Shown: piece by piece, positions 34,766-47,536 of the stretch | Position numbering within the stretch: the first letter of the stretch is position 1 | How the letters are laid out: each line of letters opens with the position of its first letter | DNA from: Pithys albifrons albifrons | Lineage: Eukaryota; Chordata; Aves; Passeriformes; Thamnophilidae | NCBI RefSeq assembly: GCF_047495875.1 | Contig: NC_092497.1 | Location: 58,768,977 to 58,832,976, forward strand | Length of the DNA stretch: 64,000 nt | Reading direction: 5' to 3' | Position numbers and translations under genes: made by a program | Notes under the pieces: model-generated | Seen by the model: only the letters and a program-made list of their open reading frames with translations | Databases searched by the model: none | Told to the model about the DNA's origin: nothing

Positions 34766-37700
34766 AACTAGAATTTTTCACATGGCCTAGACTTTTCCTG
34801 ATGAAAAATCAGTTGCAATGGTTCAACCACTATCCCCCACTTAATGGAAGAATAGCTGGGATACACTGATATTCTCATTACTTAATATATTTTCTTTTAT
34901 CAAGACACTGGAAGTCCTCCTTAAAGTGTCCACTTATGGAGCTTGGAAAAAGATTTTTCTCAGGAGTAGCTAAGGAGTTGCTCTGAGGAGAACACTGTAC
35001 TCTGTGTCCTGGCCTGTCTGGGATGTTGGGTGTTAAACACCTATAGTCCTACATGAAGTAGATAAAGTTATCAGCAAGGAAAAGACATTTGGTCTCTGCA
35101 CCAGCCCTATGGATTCCTCTGAGCATATTTCTTTCTTTCTTTTTAAGATACTCTTACTCCAATCCTTTCCTCCCTCTCTTTAGGAGGAATAACTCCTGAT
35201 GGCTTAGTCTGGAGTTAAATTGTCTCCTTCCCTTTTATATTTTGTAAAGCTAAGCAATCATAAGGACTTCATCAGCTGACGTAAAATACAGTGATGGTGA
35301 GCCATTTTCTCCTGGCAAGGCAATGTAAGGCAATTTTCAAAACAATGTAGCAGAAACAATGATCCATTGATTTTCAGAGAAATATATGCAGAATCACTAT
35401 CTACTGCTGGAATATGTGTTTAGAGACATGTTGATTAGAATTAATTCTAGAAAAAGAGATTCTCATTTAATTTCTTGCTGTTAGTATTGGTGGAATATTT
35501 TAGGGTAGACAATATACTCAAGTGCAGACACTGGCTTACACAGGAGATAGTGTTTGATTGAAATCTCATGTGTTTCCCTTATATATTGACTAAACAAGAA
35601 GAAAATTTCATGAGCACATATTGAGGAGAACCAAATTCATTCATAATATACCCACAACAATTTGTGTTTTCCCATAGTCTCAAAAAAAATCAAGGAATGC
35701 ACCATCCCTAAACAGACTTTGCAAACATAACAACATTTGGTTCTAGGCTGGACTTTCAGATCAAATTATTATGCCATTCACACTAAACCCCTTCTTTATT
35801 TTAAGTTTTAATTGATTGAATCTCAAACCACTGATTGTCAACATTTTGTCAACCAAGATCTACCTTCTTGGGATAGAAAGCAATACAATCATACAAAAGC
35901 TTCGTTTTGAAAACTTTATATCTGACCTTCTGCTGTTTACCCATGTATATCAAATTGATCTCTGATGAGAATTTTGGAATTAATTTTATTTCATGTAAAA
36001 GATGAAGACATTCATCAGCAACTCAATAAAACCCCAAAAGATTGAATATTCTGTTGCATTTTTAACTCAAGAAAACTGACTCCTATCTATAAAAGGACAA
36101 ACAAACAAAAATACCAACATTCCAATATACCAACATAAAGCTTAATTGCATACTGAAATCAAAGAATAAATGTACAGGTTTTCCTTACCTGCTCTTTTAC
36201 CAACTCATTGACTATCCTTTTTTATTTCTCTCTTGAGCATTGCTTTATGCATACAATACATACAACATGTAAGTTATGTTGAGCAATCTATAAGTTAGTG
36301 ATTTTTGAAGATGAAGATGGAGCTTCTAACAGGAAGCTGAAATGCTGTTTTCAGAAGTACTTGTTATGATACTCGAGTCCTAAACATCAAACACTATTCA
36401 AAGAGGTTTTCATTAACCAGCCACAAAGACCTTGAGTGTCATTTTCAAGCAATACGAAGGAAAAATATTCTGGAAGTATAAATTATTTCAACAGATCTCA
36501 GAAAACAGTAGGGATATGAAGAAATAGTGGAACAATTTCATAAAGAAGCTTTCCAGTTTTGAGACAGATTGGTAAAACGACACAAAAAGATACATCACTG
36601 AAATAGTCAAATTAGTCTGGTTTGGCACATATCTAGTAGCAACAAAATAAAATGATGCTAGTTGCTTGTCTTACATGCTCATGCTGAGGCCACTTCTCTG
36701 TCAAGTCCCATGTCTCCCATAAGCAACAAGTTACATTTTAAATAACAAACACCTCTTCCTTCTATGTCAGTAAACTGCTCTGTGGGCAGATTGCGGAGAC
36801 TGTTACCAAGTAGTGGAATTTTCCTCTCTCTTCAACATCCAACCTCTAGAAGCCACATAAAATATAAGTACATTTTCTGGTGTTTTACAACTGGAATATT
36901 TCCTTTGGTGTGCCAATGGCACTGTGACAGAGTATCAAATCAGAGCTGATGCAGCTAAGTCCTAGAAGTAGACCTAGAAAAATGCACAGCCAGTGACCAG
37001 TGCTAGATCAGGCTTGGAGGTTGTTCAGTTTCAATGTGACAGCACTGCATTTGAAAGTACCTCATCCAGTTCTAGTGTGAATTGTCAGGTCTGTACTGCT
37101 TCTGGTGTTCAATCAACTCAGCCAGGACCAGGCCACCTGTTAAATGAGAGAATGACATACAAATATTGTTAGATCTGATAACTAATGAGCAATACTTCTG
37201 CATCAAAATCAGTGCTGTTTTTTTGAACATAAGGCTCTCTTTAGATTCTGAGATGATGTCAGGGAAGAGAAGCAATTTATTCTGTTACTTTGCTGTCTTG
37301 CTGTCACTTCATTGCTGTTGGCTGTCCTGCACTGGAAGGTTTATAAAAACAAAAAATATCTAGTTGCATAACTTCATGTTTTATCTTATTCAAGACTAAT
37401 AAAATTGCATTCATGCTAACATTAACCTCGTCAAATTACAAGGTAAGTAATTTTCCTTCTACTCCCTGCATTACAAAAGCCAGCCTTTCTGCATTTACAA
37501 AAAGCTGTATGGCATACTGACATCTTATGTATGCAGCAGAAAGACAGTAAGACCATGACTTCTAGGTTGTCCTTCACATTAAGAGGGTGAATGAACAGTT
37601 CTGACTTTGCTCAGCCAACACAGCAATTTCATTTCTCTGGTAACATTTATACCTTTATGTCTCCAGTTCCTTTGGATGACAGTCCAAGTGCAAATGACAT

Positions 37701-40700
37701 AGGAGAGCAACAATAAACTTCTAATGAGAATATTAGCTCATTCCAAATAGGAATGATTTACCCCACATATCAGTGTAATATACATTTGTCCTTCATTTCA
37801 GAAAGAAAAAAAAAAACAAGACAAAAAGAAACAGGCAGAAAGAAGGTAGAATCACAGCATCAACATGAATATTTTCCACTAAAGGAACTAATATAACAAT
37901 TTATCACATGTGCATGGCCCTTTCAAGCATCCATGTTTCAAAAGTCTCATGCTAAAATGAAACAATGAACTGTTCTAATTACTAGTTATGATTTTGTTTC
38001 TAGTATTCCTTCTGGTGAGCATAATGTTTTCTAAGTATATACAAAACCAAGAAAACAAAGGTTCTCAAATTTGATTTATAAGTGATAGTGATTTTATTTT
38101 CAGGTGTACAATTTAAGAGACTGCAAATGAGCCTATTATTGCAGACTAAATATTGAACACTAAATTTCTTCTGCCTTCATGATGTGTTCTTAAATTTTGT
38201 TCCCAAAAAAAGCAAAGCACTCAGAATCCCTGATTGATTTTCAAAATCCACTTCATCATTACACCAGAGAACTGAATTACAGAGGAGCAAAAGTGATCTG
38301 ACACAAAAGCTGAAACACAAAACAAAACAGCTGGACATATAATAACTACAGTTGTTTCACTAATGCCACATTTTAAAACAGATCTTACATCAGTAGTCAT
38401 AATTAAATTAGTTTACCTACGCAAATATTGCAGTATATGATTCCCTAAATAGATTTACTTTGCTGTGAGCAAAATCTAGGATAAGCTGTAAAACTCTTAA
38501 ATTTTATTCTGAATTGCCATATTTAAAACCTGGACTGACAACTTTGACATTGAATGTTTCAATTACATTTTTCTTCTTCAGTTTTTCTTACATTATGAAT
38601 TCCTGTGCAATAATAATGTTGACTAGCAAATTATCACATAGGCAACTTTTCCACTAGCTGTTCTTTAGAGAAAAACATTTCTTCATTCTATTACTATTTT
38701 TAAATTGCTCTCCATGGAACAAAGTCACGAGAATCTGAGCCATACATTTTTAAAAGAAATGTTACTTGTTCTACTGCCTAAAAGGGCTGAAGGAGAAAAT
38801 AAGCCACAGGCAGGATCATTAGAAAAATAAAATAACCCAGGACTGCCACTGCTGCTACTACAATGTAAAACTGCATTGCTAACTAGAAGTCTTCATCTTG
38901 CATGTTAAGAAAAAGTCATAACTAATAGACATTTTGTGCACATGCCTTCTTCTGGTGCAAGTATGTATCTACAATCCCTAATGCAAGCAATGAATAAAAT
39001 CTGGTTTTTAATGAACAGCAGCAATTTGGGAGCAGAAAAACAAGCAAAAAACATGAAACGCCATCTGAAATATTCCTGCCTTTCAGGAACACTTCTTTTT
39101 TTCACCTAGAATTCAAGTGTTTTCCCCTGTATCAGACTAGAGCCTCATAAATGATGCTTTCTCCTTGGCCTACAAAGAAAGGAGTTAGATTTATAAAGTT
39201 TTTCCCTTACAGTTTCACCACACTCAGTCTGACTTATGTTTTTCTATATCTTCAGTACTTCATAATCGCACTGAAGTTCAGGTAAGTGCAAAAGTCTTGC
39301 AGAAGTCCTGACTGAAGGAGTAAGAAATATCTACAAAAGCATATTTTATTGTGACTTTCATTTGAAATCTAATTTTTTTTTTACTTCGGAAATGGTGGTT
39401 CATCTCTTTAACTACTGTAGTTTAAGACAACACTTGCATGTTTTATGGACAATGCTAAACATCTGTTTGTACACTCTTCCTCTCACAAAATGATTTCACA
39501 TTACATTCCTATTAGAATCAACTCTTCTGCTGAGGAGATTGGTACCTCTTGGGGTCCTCTTTTGTGAGGGGTTTTTTAATATTTCCCTTTTTTTACTTGT
39601 GCCTGAAGCTAGATGTAATAAGAGCATACTGGATGCTAAAGTCTTCTCCTCCTTTCTCATACTTTAAAACCTAAGGAACACGGACCTGTAACATTATGCA
39701 ATAAATACACTTTTGGTAAAATGTGGATTAGAGACCAAAAACGTAGCAACCCAGAAAATGTACTTTTTCAGGCAGTTATGCGTCTCTAGCTCTTAAACCA
39801 TTAGATCCTGAGTGTGTCATACAGATGGCACATTCAGTCCCTGAGGAGTGATGTTGCTGTCAGAAACACTGTACCAGATGTACAACTAAGGAACACCAGC
39901 ACTCATGGCTGGAATGAAAATTCTGGGAGGCAGAGAGAATTGGGAACACACACGCAAATGTATCAAACTTAACGGTTATTGTGACAGTCCTTCCATAACT
40001 ATGGTAAACAAATTTAATGAAAATGAGTCTCTGCCATCTAAAATCATAAAAATAAATTTATCAAATGTTTGAAAGGCTAAACAATAAGCAAAGAGGGCTT
40101 ACTAGTTTGAGGGTTTTTATCTGAGTCAATCAATCTGCTCTTTGCTAAATTACGCTTTGTACTGTAGAAGCTTAATGCTACTATGTTTGGGAAATTTAAC
40201 ATTCAGATGATTTTCTTAAACTTCCAATAATATTTCTACAAAGGTAATTTCAGTTCACCATAATAAAATCAAAATTATTGTTTTCCCCATTGTGAACAAT
40301 TGGTTAGTTCTCTGTGAGTATAATTTAAAATTCTTGCTGAGGAGTTAAGTAGTAATCAGTATCTAAAAATTCTGTTACTCATCAATCTAACAAATTTGTC
40401 ATACCACTCTGACAGAAGGTTTTACAAACTTGATTTATCCGTCCATTTTTAACCACTGCTTGTCTACATGGAATACTCCAGTGTTTGTTTATCTCTGGTA
40501 AATCTTTATGTATCTCCTTCCTGCTGACTTTATTCACACTGATGATAATAATATTAGAATACTAATTCACAGACTCCTTCATCTGACATTTTTAAATAAG
40601 TTAAATTTTGTTTCAGGACAATACTTTTATTTGTTAATCTTCCATATTTTCTCCTTTTTTCCTTCTTTCCCTGTCATCCAAGTTACTCTGAAACAATAAA

Positions 40701-43007
40701 TCCTTGTACTTTAAAGACATACCACTGAAATATTATTTTTAATTTATCAACAGTCTGTTCTTATCTGAGCTGGAACTGAGCAGTTTTTGAAATTACTTTT
40801 CCGTTGTAAAGCTCTATGATGTGCCTCTGTTTTGATTTTTAAAAAACTGAACTTTTTTTTCCCATTTTTGTTCCTCCTTCCCTTTTTCTCTTTTGCAATT
40901 GAGTTCAAATTATAGAGTTTGAAGAAGCCAGTTGTCCACTCACAATAGTAAAGCTTCACTGTAATATTGTGAGAGTAGATATCATTTTGGTATCAAGAAA
41001 TGCTTTTCTGAGCATTCTTCTTGAACTCCCAATTTATAAATTTAATTCCAAGGATATCATTAATATTTTCCTGCTTCCTGTTTATGTTTGGACTAAGAGT
41101 CATACAAGACCATACTCCTCACACCTGCACCTGCTGCTAGACTGAAACAGTGTGCAAACAGTCAAAAAAAGGAAGGTAATTATGAAGCTTTTACATTTCA
41201 GAAACAATTAAAGAATTTAAGAGAAAGTAAGCGTTGGCTCCAGCATTATGAAAATGTGTTTTATATTTCTGTTTTATATAGGATTTTTCATCTCTAAATT
41301 CCCCTAATAATTATTTCTATTCATTCAAAAAAACAGTTTTATTTCAGGTGCTCTGGAGATTTTCTAATTTATAAACCATAACATTAAATCAAATATAAAT
41401 TTATTAGTCAAGTAACTCATACGTGGGGCTCAGAGACTGGAAATAATTACATCTGTAGTAGTCAACATTGTGGATGGGAATTTTCCAACAACAATTCTAA
41501 TCCAGCATTCTTTTGATAACTTTTCAGTAGTTGTCTACTTCAAAATCTCGAAAGTCACAATTTATCTATTTTCCTAACTCTCGTAAGAAAAAGTATTCAA
41601 GAACAGTCACTTCAAAGGAGGGAAGATGTGGCCTGTGTGTATTGAGATATAATTGAATCATGTATTATCATTGAGTCCTTCCCTCCTGTGTTTTGCTTTG
41701 GCCTTACTGTCACCTACTAACTTCAGTCTTCAAAGTTCAGAGTTTTGTCAACACTTTTCCTCTGCTTACTGTCCTTTCTTGACACAAAATTCAGCTAAGG
41801 TAAGAAAATTGAAAAAATCCTCTATGTATTTCTTCCATTTGTTATATATTTTGTAAGGGCAGGGGGGACTGCTTTGGATGGGCTGTTTGGCTTAATTTTA
41901 TAAATAGCTCATTTTCAATCTGCATAAGAAAAAAAATAACAAGACATCAACTTGCCCTTAAAGGTAATTCTCTTCTTTCTTATGGTACTGCAATTAAATG
42001 GAAACAAACACACAAAATTCTATAGTTAACAAAGATGTTGAATATAGATACTAGAGACTCAACAAAATTTGATTCAGAATTATTTGACATTTAGCAACTG
42101 TCTGCCTGAAAATAAGACATATCTGCAAGCCACAGCTGAACAGATCTTCCTAATTGAATCTCTTAATTAGCAAAATAGTTTTCAGGTTCTATAATCTAGC
42201 ATAACTAATATTCTACCAGCTAATCAAGCTGACTTGTTTAAATTGGAGTGCAACTACTGAATCCAAACAGTCTTTCTTTGCACATGGATTTCTGTGCAGA
42301 TTCTTCAATTACGCACTTTTCTTTCAATAACAAATTGGATTTATGTGCGCTTTGGGAGGAAGAAATTTAAATTTTAGCATACATCTTAAATTATCTGTGC
42401 AAACAATGATCACTACTTTCCCATAATAGACACTCCAGGTCAACAAAAGACTTTTTGTTACAGCATTTGCACTACAGATGATGGGCAAGTTTCATTATTA
42501 GTGCTCTGGAGACATTTTTTCTGGTTTGGAAAGAGTTCTGATCAGCACAATTACTGCATTTGGCTACTAATTTCAAGGACTTTCAGATAATTCTGAAGTG
42601 TAATAGATAAAAGGATACTGCAAGAGAAAGACTGACACCTGTAAGATAGATACATGTTGCAGTACATCTTACTGTATCTGCATGTATTAAAAACATGGAA
42701 AAACAACTGACATGTAACACACGTGTCCAATAATGTTATGATGGAACTATAATGAGTCTTTGAGGATATAATTGTTTGATCACTCATGCAGGTCAAATTG
42801 CACTCTTCAAATTGACCCTTACCACCCATTCTGGAAGAGAGTAGCAAACAAGAACTTTACTGACAGTGAAAGTGTCAGCCAGAAAACAGGACACTCATAA
42901 ATGTGCTTGACATCTTAATTTTACAGGGTGTCCTTAAAAAATATGTTAACAATTGGAGCTACAGTAGTCAAGAAACATAAACAACTTAGAAAATGAGAAT
43001 ATAACAG
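34766..43007. other. AT-rich non-coding stretch, no gene recognised
   Basis: About 8.2 kb, the longest featureless stretch of the window. No recognised gene, LTR or CR1. Frames at 36764-36949 plus, 37072-37275 minus, 37166-37363 plus, 38905-39105 minus, 40747-40959 minus and 42551-42847 minus are 61-98 codons with no recognisable product. Simple sequence is limited to short A and T runs (for example near 37806-37818). Confidence 0.6.
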
Positions 43008-43203
43008 ATCATAGAATCATAGAATCAATTGGGTTGGAAAAGACCTCTGAGATCATTAAGTCCAACCCTTGGTGCAACTCCAGTCCCTTTACCAGATCAT
43101 GGCACTCAGTGCCACATCCAATCTCAGTTTAAAAATCTCCAGGGACAGTGAATCCACCCCCTCTCTGGGCAGGCCATTCCAATGCCTGATTACTCCCTCT
43201 GTA
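43008..43203 (-). mobile_element. CR1 LINE 3'-end fragment
   Basis: Starts ATCATAGAATCATAGAATCA and follows the CR1 3' end closely to CCTGATTACTCCCTCTGTA. It is clearly the same subfamily as the element at 4041-4927, with shared lines such as GGGTTGGAAAAGACCTC and GTCCAACCCTTGGT. It encodes only the last residues of ORF2 ([19 protein letters not shown] on the minus strand). It stops exactly where a CAAA repeat begins. Confidence 0.92.
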
Positions 43204-43241
43204 CAAAAACAAACAAACAAACAAAAACAAAAAACAACAAA
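43204..43241. repeat. (CAAA)n/(CAAAAA)n simple repeat at an element junction
   Basis: An A-rich tetramer/hexamer repeat directly between the CR1 end and a GC-richer segment. It may derive from A-rich filler or a tail at the junction, later expanded by slippage. Confidence 0.85.
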
Positions 43242-43460
43242 CTCACCTACAAGAGCTAGTTGTGCCCTGTTTGCCCACTCCTGTTGGGTGCACAAGCAAC
43301 TGCTGTCACCCATGCTCCTTTGGAGGCTCTTATATAGCCTCCTCTAGAACCTGCCAATGAGCCTGACACACCCCTCACTCACCTGAATAGGTTCCCAAGG
43401 AATAGTCACGCCCAGGCAGGAAATAGATTTGCTGCCACATGTGAGGATTTAAACCAATAG
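43242..43460 (-). mobile_element. Probable LTR fragment with promoter elements
   Basis: GC-richer sequence than its flanks. On the minus strand it reads as a promoter: GGCTCATTGGCAGG (inverted CCAAT-type box, near 43354-43358) is followed about 20 bp later by GGCTATATAAGAGCC, a strong TATA box at 43329-43337. This order fits the U3/R part of an LTR. Neither LTR edge is defined and I do not recognise the family, so another kind of promoter-bearing repeat is possible. Confidence 0.4.
43329..43337 (-). promoter_or_regulatory. TATA box of probable LTR fragment
   Basis: CTATATAAG on the minus strand inside a small GC palindrome (GGCTATATAAGAGCC), with an inverted CCAAT-type box upstream. Confidence 0.45.
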
Positions 43461-44439
43461 GAAGTAAAAGGAAGAAACTGAAATGGAAATTGTAATAATA
43501 AAAATAATTAATAATAAATGTTCTCATTTTCACAGAGAACATTCTCACTAGATATTATTTTGTAGATACAGACCACTCTAATTCCACCATATTTCTACAC
43601 ATTTAGTTTATCATCTGACTCCAGCAGCATTCTAAACCATGTGACCATTTGGTTTTTCACTGGGAATTGTTCCTGCAATTTGCTGTTTCATGAACCATGC
43701 CTTAAAGTTGTTTGGAAAAGTGCTTTTTGTAAACATTGCCAATGACTGTGCTAAAAGTGTCCTGCTACCCAGGGACATGCCATGCCACTGTTTAATTTAA
43801 CAATATAGGTATAGCCAAAGACATTGCAGTAGTGGACTCATTTCTTACAATTATGTCCAAATTAAAACAACCAGAAGAAAAAAACATAGAATAAAAGGTT
43901 TAAAAGTTTACAGCCTAAAGGAACTCCTGGCAAAAATTTGTAAAATTTATTTGTCTAGAATAAAAGTGGTTTGGAACTTTCCTGGTTTTATTGTATAGGT
44001 GAAGGAGAAAATTTAGTGAATACTGGAAATCAGACACTCAAAGCCTCCTAGGCTCCAGATGGTGTGACCCTGCAAGGGTTAATAAAATTTTAGTCATCTC
44101 CATCATTCCAACATGTCGGTCTGTTTGAGATATGCAACATAAATAAACCTGAAGGCTACTCTAAATTGCATCAGACAGCTTAGTGTCCCAATATTCATTT
44201 ATAATTGAAAAATTCTGGTATAGATTCTTTATTTTTTTATACAATCTCAAACCTCTTCACATTGAACAAAGAAACACAAAAAAAAAAATTAATTTCATAA
44301 TTAGTCTGGAATCTCACAATAAATGCCTATTTGGTAATTGTCAAAGCTAGCAGTGATGGTTGTTCACATCAGTGGCAAGTCATTGCAACAGCTAACCCAT
44401 TGACCAGCCCAGGAAATTTTTAAAACATTGACTCTAAGT
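43461..44439. other. AT-rich non-coding stretch
   Basis: No gene or repeat is recognised. Two AATAAA-like sites occur near 44080-44150 but without a transcript context. Confidence 0.55.
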
Positions 44440-44520
44440 AAAAAAACACAAAAACAAAAACAAAAACAAAAACCACAAAACAAAAAAAACCAAACAAACA
44501 AAAAACAAAAACAAAAAAAC
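44440..44520. repeat. (CAAAAA)n simple repeat
   Basis: About 80 bases of A interrupted only by single or paired C, with CAAAAA as the main unit and CAAA variants to the right. It contains no G or T. Confidence 0.92.
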
Positions 44521-47518
44521 CCACACTCTTCAGTACTATTAAGAAAACAAATGCTCTAAATACTTAATTTTCTAAATTTCTAAATTTTCATGCTGTGGTG
44601 ACTTTCAGAATGAGCAACAAGTCTGAAGTCTGTTGAATTCAGCACCGTTTGATGTGCCTAGTCTTTGTTCACTGCCAGCAATTCTTCAGTCATGCACATT
44701 TAATATATAGAGACTATTAATAATTTCGGAAGCTAATCTTTTCAAAAGCATACAAGCAGATAAAGAGTAAAGACACAGATTAAAATGCTCAGAAGCAGGT
44801 ACAATGTCAGTTGCCAAGAGTAAATGATCTCCCGACATTCCATATATTAAGTATTACCTGGGCTTGTGGTACTGATTATAAAGTTGTATTATAAATGTAA
44901 GTAGGCTACATATATAGAAAACAATAAGGATTCATTGGGAAAATAATGTAAAACTCAAAGGAATAATTCTTTCATCTTTACTTAAACAAAACTCCCACTT
45001 ACATTTACTAGGAGAGAACATACAGGTTTATTTAAGGACTGAGGATAAAGATTGTCTGCCCAGATGCCTGGGAAACTTACTCTCAGCAGAGTTCACATTA
45101 AAAGAGAAAGCAATTTAGAAGAGTAGATCTGATTGGAAAAGACATCTTCATCAAGTCACAAAAAAGTTGCTTTTGTAAAGCAAGAGATTTGGTCAAAATT
45201 CCATCCAAAACTAAAAGAACACTAAGAGTGTGAAAGTGGCAGATCTTCAAGCCAAACAGAATCTCAATTAGTTGCAGGAATGTCTATGCTGTGACATATA
45301 CATCAACTTCAGGCAATAAGGATAACATAGATTCTGCCCTATTAAGTTCTCCTCCACACTGATTTAACCAGGAAATGAATATTCAGGATGAAGAAATACT
45401 ACAGGAAAACAAATCTGCTGGATGAAATATGAGTAGGCAGTGTATAGCTTGCTTGTATCCCAATAACACAACAGAACAGTTGACAAGATTCTGTTAGGGC
45501 AAAATGCGATTGCACAATTTGTGCATAGTGTACTTAATTAATCCACTTTGTCCTTCAATCTTCTGGGAAATAGTCACTAAAAGTACAAACTGAGAATAAT
45601 AAAACTTGTTGTGTTAGGTGACAACCTGAAAAGTCTAAAAACCAAGCTAGCCAGAACTGAGGGTTCTTGTCATCAGACATATAATTCACAAAGCCATTTT
45701 GGTAGTTGGAATGAAAATGCTAATTCTCAATTGTCTACTTAATTCACAACACCTACTGTAATACATACACTTGACTCCTCCATATTAAGTGCTTCATGCA
45801 ATCCCATCCTGGAATCTTCAAAGAATGGTAAAGCCCTGATTTTTGTCAGAACTTCATTTAAAAATCTTATTTTAATGCATTTAAGTTTCATTTTTCTTCA
45901 TTGAGTTGTAATAGCTCACTTACTTAGGAAAGAAAACTACCCTATTTATTCAAAAAAGGCTCACAGAATGTTTCATTAATTGAGAGACTGAATTGATTGG
46001 TTGTTCTTCAGGGTTGAATAATTATGTAAAATGATTATTTAACACTGTAGGGAACAATCTCTTACTGACCCCCTGAGGGACAGACTAGGTGACCTAATTG
46101 GTCTTTGCATTTCACTTTTTTCTGTTTTAATGTAGCTCTGCAAGACTGCAAAACGTAATAAAATGTATTTGAAATAAATAGAGATGAAAATTAGTCCTGT
46201 AGCCTTTCAATAGATCACATCTCCTGTGTTGTGTCTATCTGTTCAAACAGTCCAGAAGTTCATTGTACCGCTGGATCTCCTCACTTTACTATATAAAGGT
46301 AAACCACAGCGGAATTTGCTGCTGATGTTTATGCATACTTTATCCCCTCAGCTGAATGTGGAATGGTCCAGGTAATGAGATAAAAAGTAAGTTGAAGATT
46401 TAAACTTTTGCAAAAATGAGAAAAAGCACAGTCTTTTTCAATAACAACATCCCTACTCGTTTGTGGTCAGCTTCTTCAGTCTTCAGCCCATAGTCATTTC
46501 AACAATTCAATGATATGTCAGTTCCCAAGAAAGGGTAAATTTAAAAAAGAAAAATAATAGGTAGATGAGAAGCCAGATAACAAATTTCCAAGACAGTACA
46601 AGGTAGTAAGAGCTTAGAGCTTTTCTAAACCTCCTCTGAAAAAGTCAAAATCTACTTGTTATTTATTGAACATTGCCAATAATCTAGAGTGAAAAGAGAC
46701 ACTAACACCTTACAGTTACATATAGAAAAAATCACATTCTTTTTTTAAATATAAAATACTATTTTTCTTAATGTAAAAAATGTCTTTTCAGAGAATCTTC
46801 CTGAATCTATATTCATTAACCACAGATCAATTCTCAGGCTTTCCCTACCAGAGAAAAAATTGTAAAAAGATTCCTTTCTTGTTTCTCTGTATTGGCATTC
46901 ACTCCTAGTCTCACTCTAACCACATTAAACTGATTAGCTATGTTTATTAACATAATAGTTGCAGATCAGGACGCATGTTGAGAAACATTATATGTCTTAT
47001 TAAAAGGAATTACTATTTGTGCACTGCCACAAGGACTGATCAAGTGAAAGTCTCACAACTTCCTCTTCCATTATTTCATCAGTATGAGAAATGTCTCATT
47101 TGTAATCTCCTATCTGCTTTCCTCTAATCTTTTAGAACATTTTCACAGTACTAATAATACCTGATTTCCCCTATCCTCAACCTCACCATTTTAGTAACTA
47201 AATGAATAAAAAAAAATCTAGTGTAAAAAGAAACCCCACCCTTATATGAAATTAATCTTTGAACATAATGAAAAAAAGCATGTTTTGGTTTACATCTGAT
47301 TAATACATAAACAGGGAGGAAGACAAGTAGCTACTCAACTAAAGAAACTCTATAGTACTCTCTCTTCCTACAAGCTCTTGATGCAACCAAGGTTTTAATT
47401 TTTCACCTATAATGTGATTTCACAAAATTAAAGAGGTGCTTCATAGACATAAATTTCATTTAGTAAAATCCTTCTTGTTCCCAGGTTATGTTATAATTCT
47501 GTGCCATGTCTGAAGGGA
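44521..47518. other. AT-rich non-coding stretch, no gene recognised
   Basis: No gene or interspersed repeat was recognised. No open frame of 60 codons or more starts here, which supports non-coding status. Confidence 0.65.
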
Positions 47519-47536
47519 TGTCGTTAGAGAACGACA
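47519..47536. repeat. Perfect 7-bp hairpin with AGAG loop
   Basis: TGTCGTT, loop AGAG, AACGACA. It contains two CpG dinucleotides and lies in a short CpG-bearing patch (to about 47555) in otherwise CpG-poor DNA. No repeat family or RNA gene is recognised. Confidence 0.6.

Noticed and set aside
43089..43313. 74-codon minus frame that fuses the CR1 C-terminus to other sequence
   Set aside because: The upstream half is read through the CAAA repeat and LTR-like DNA; it is a junction artefact, not a fusion gene.
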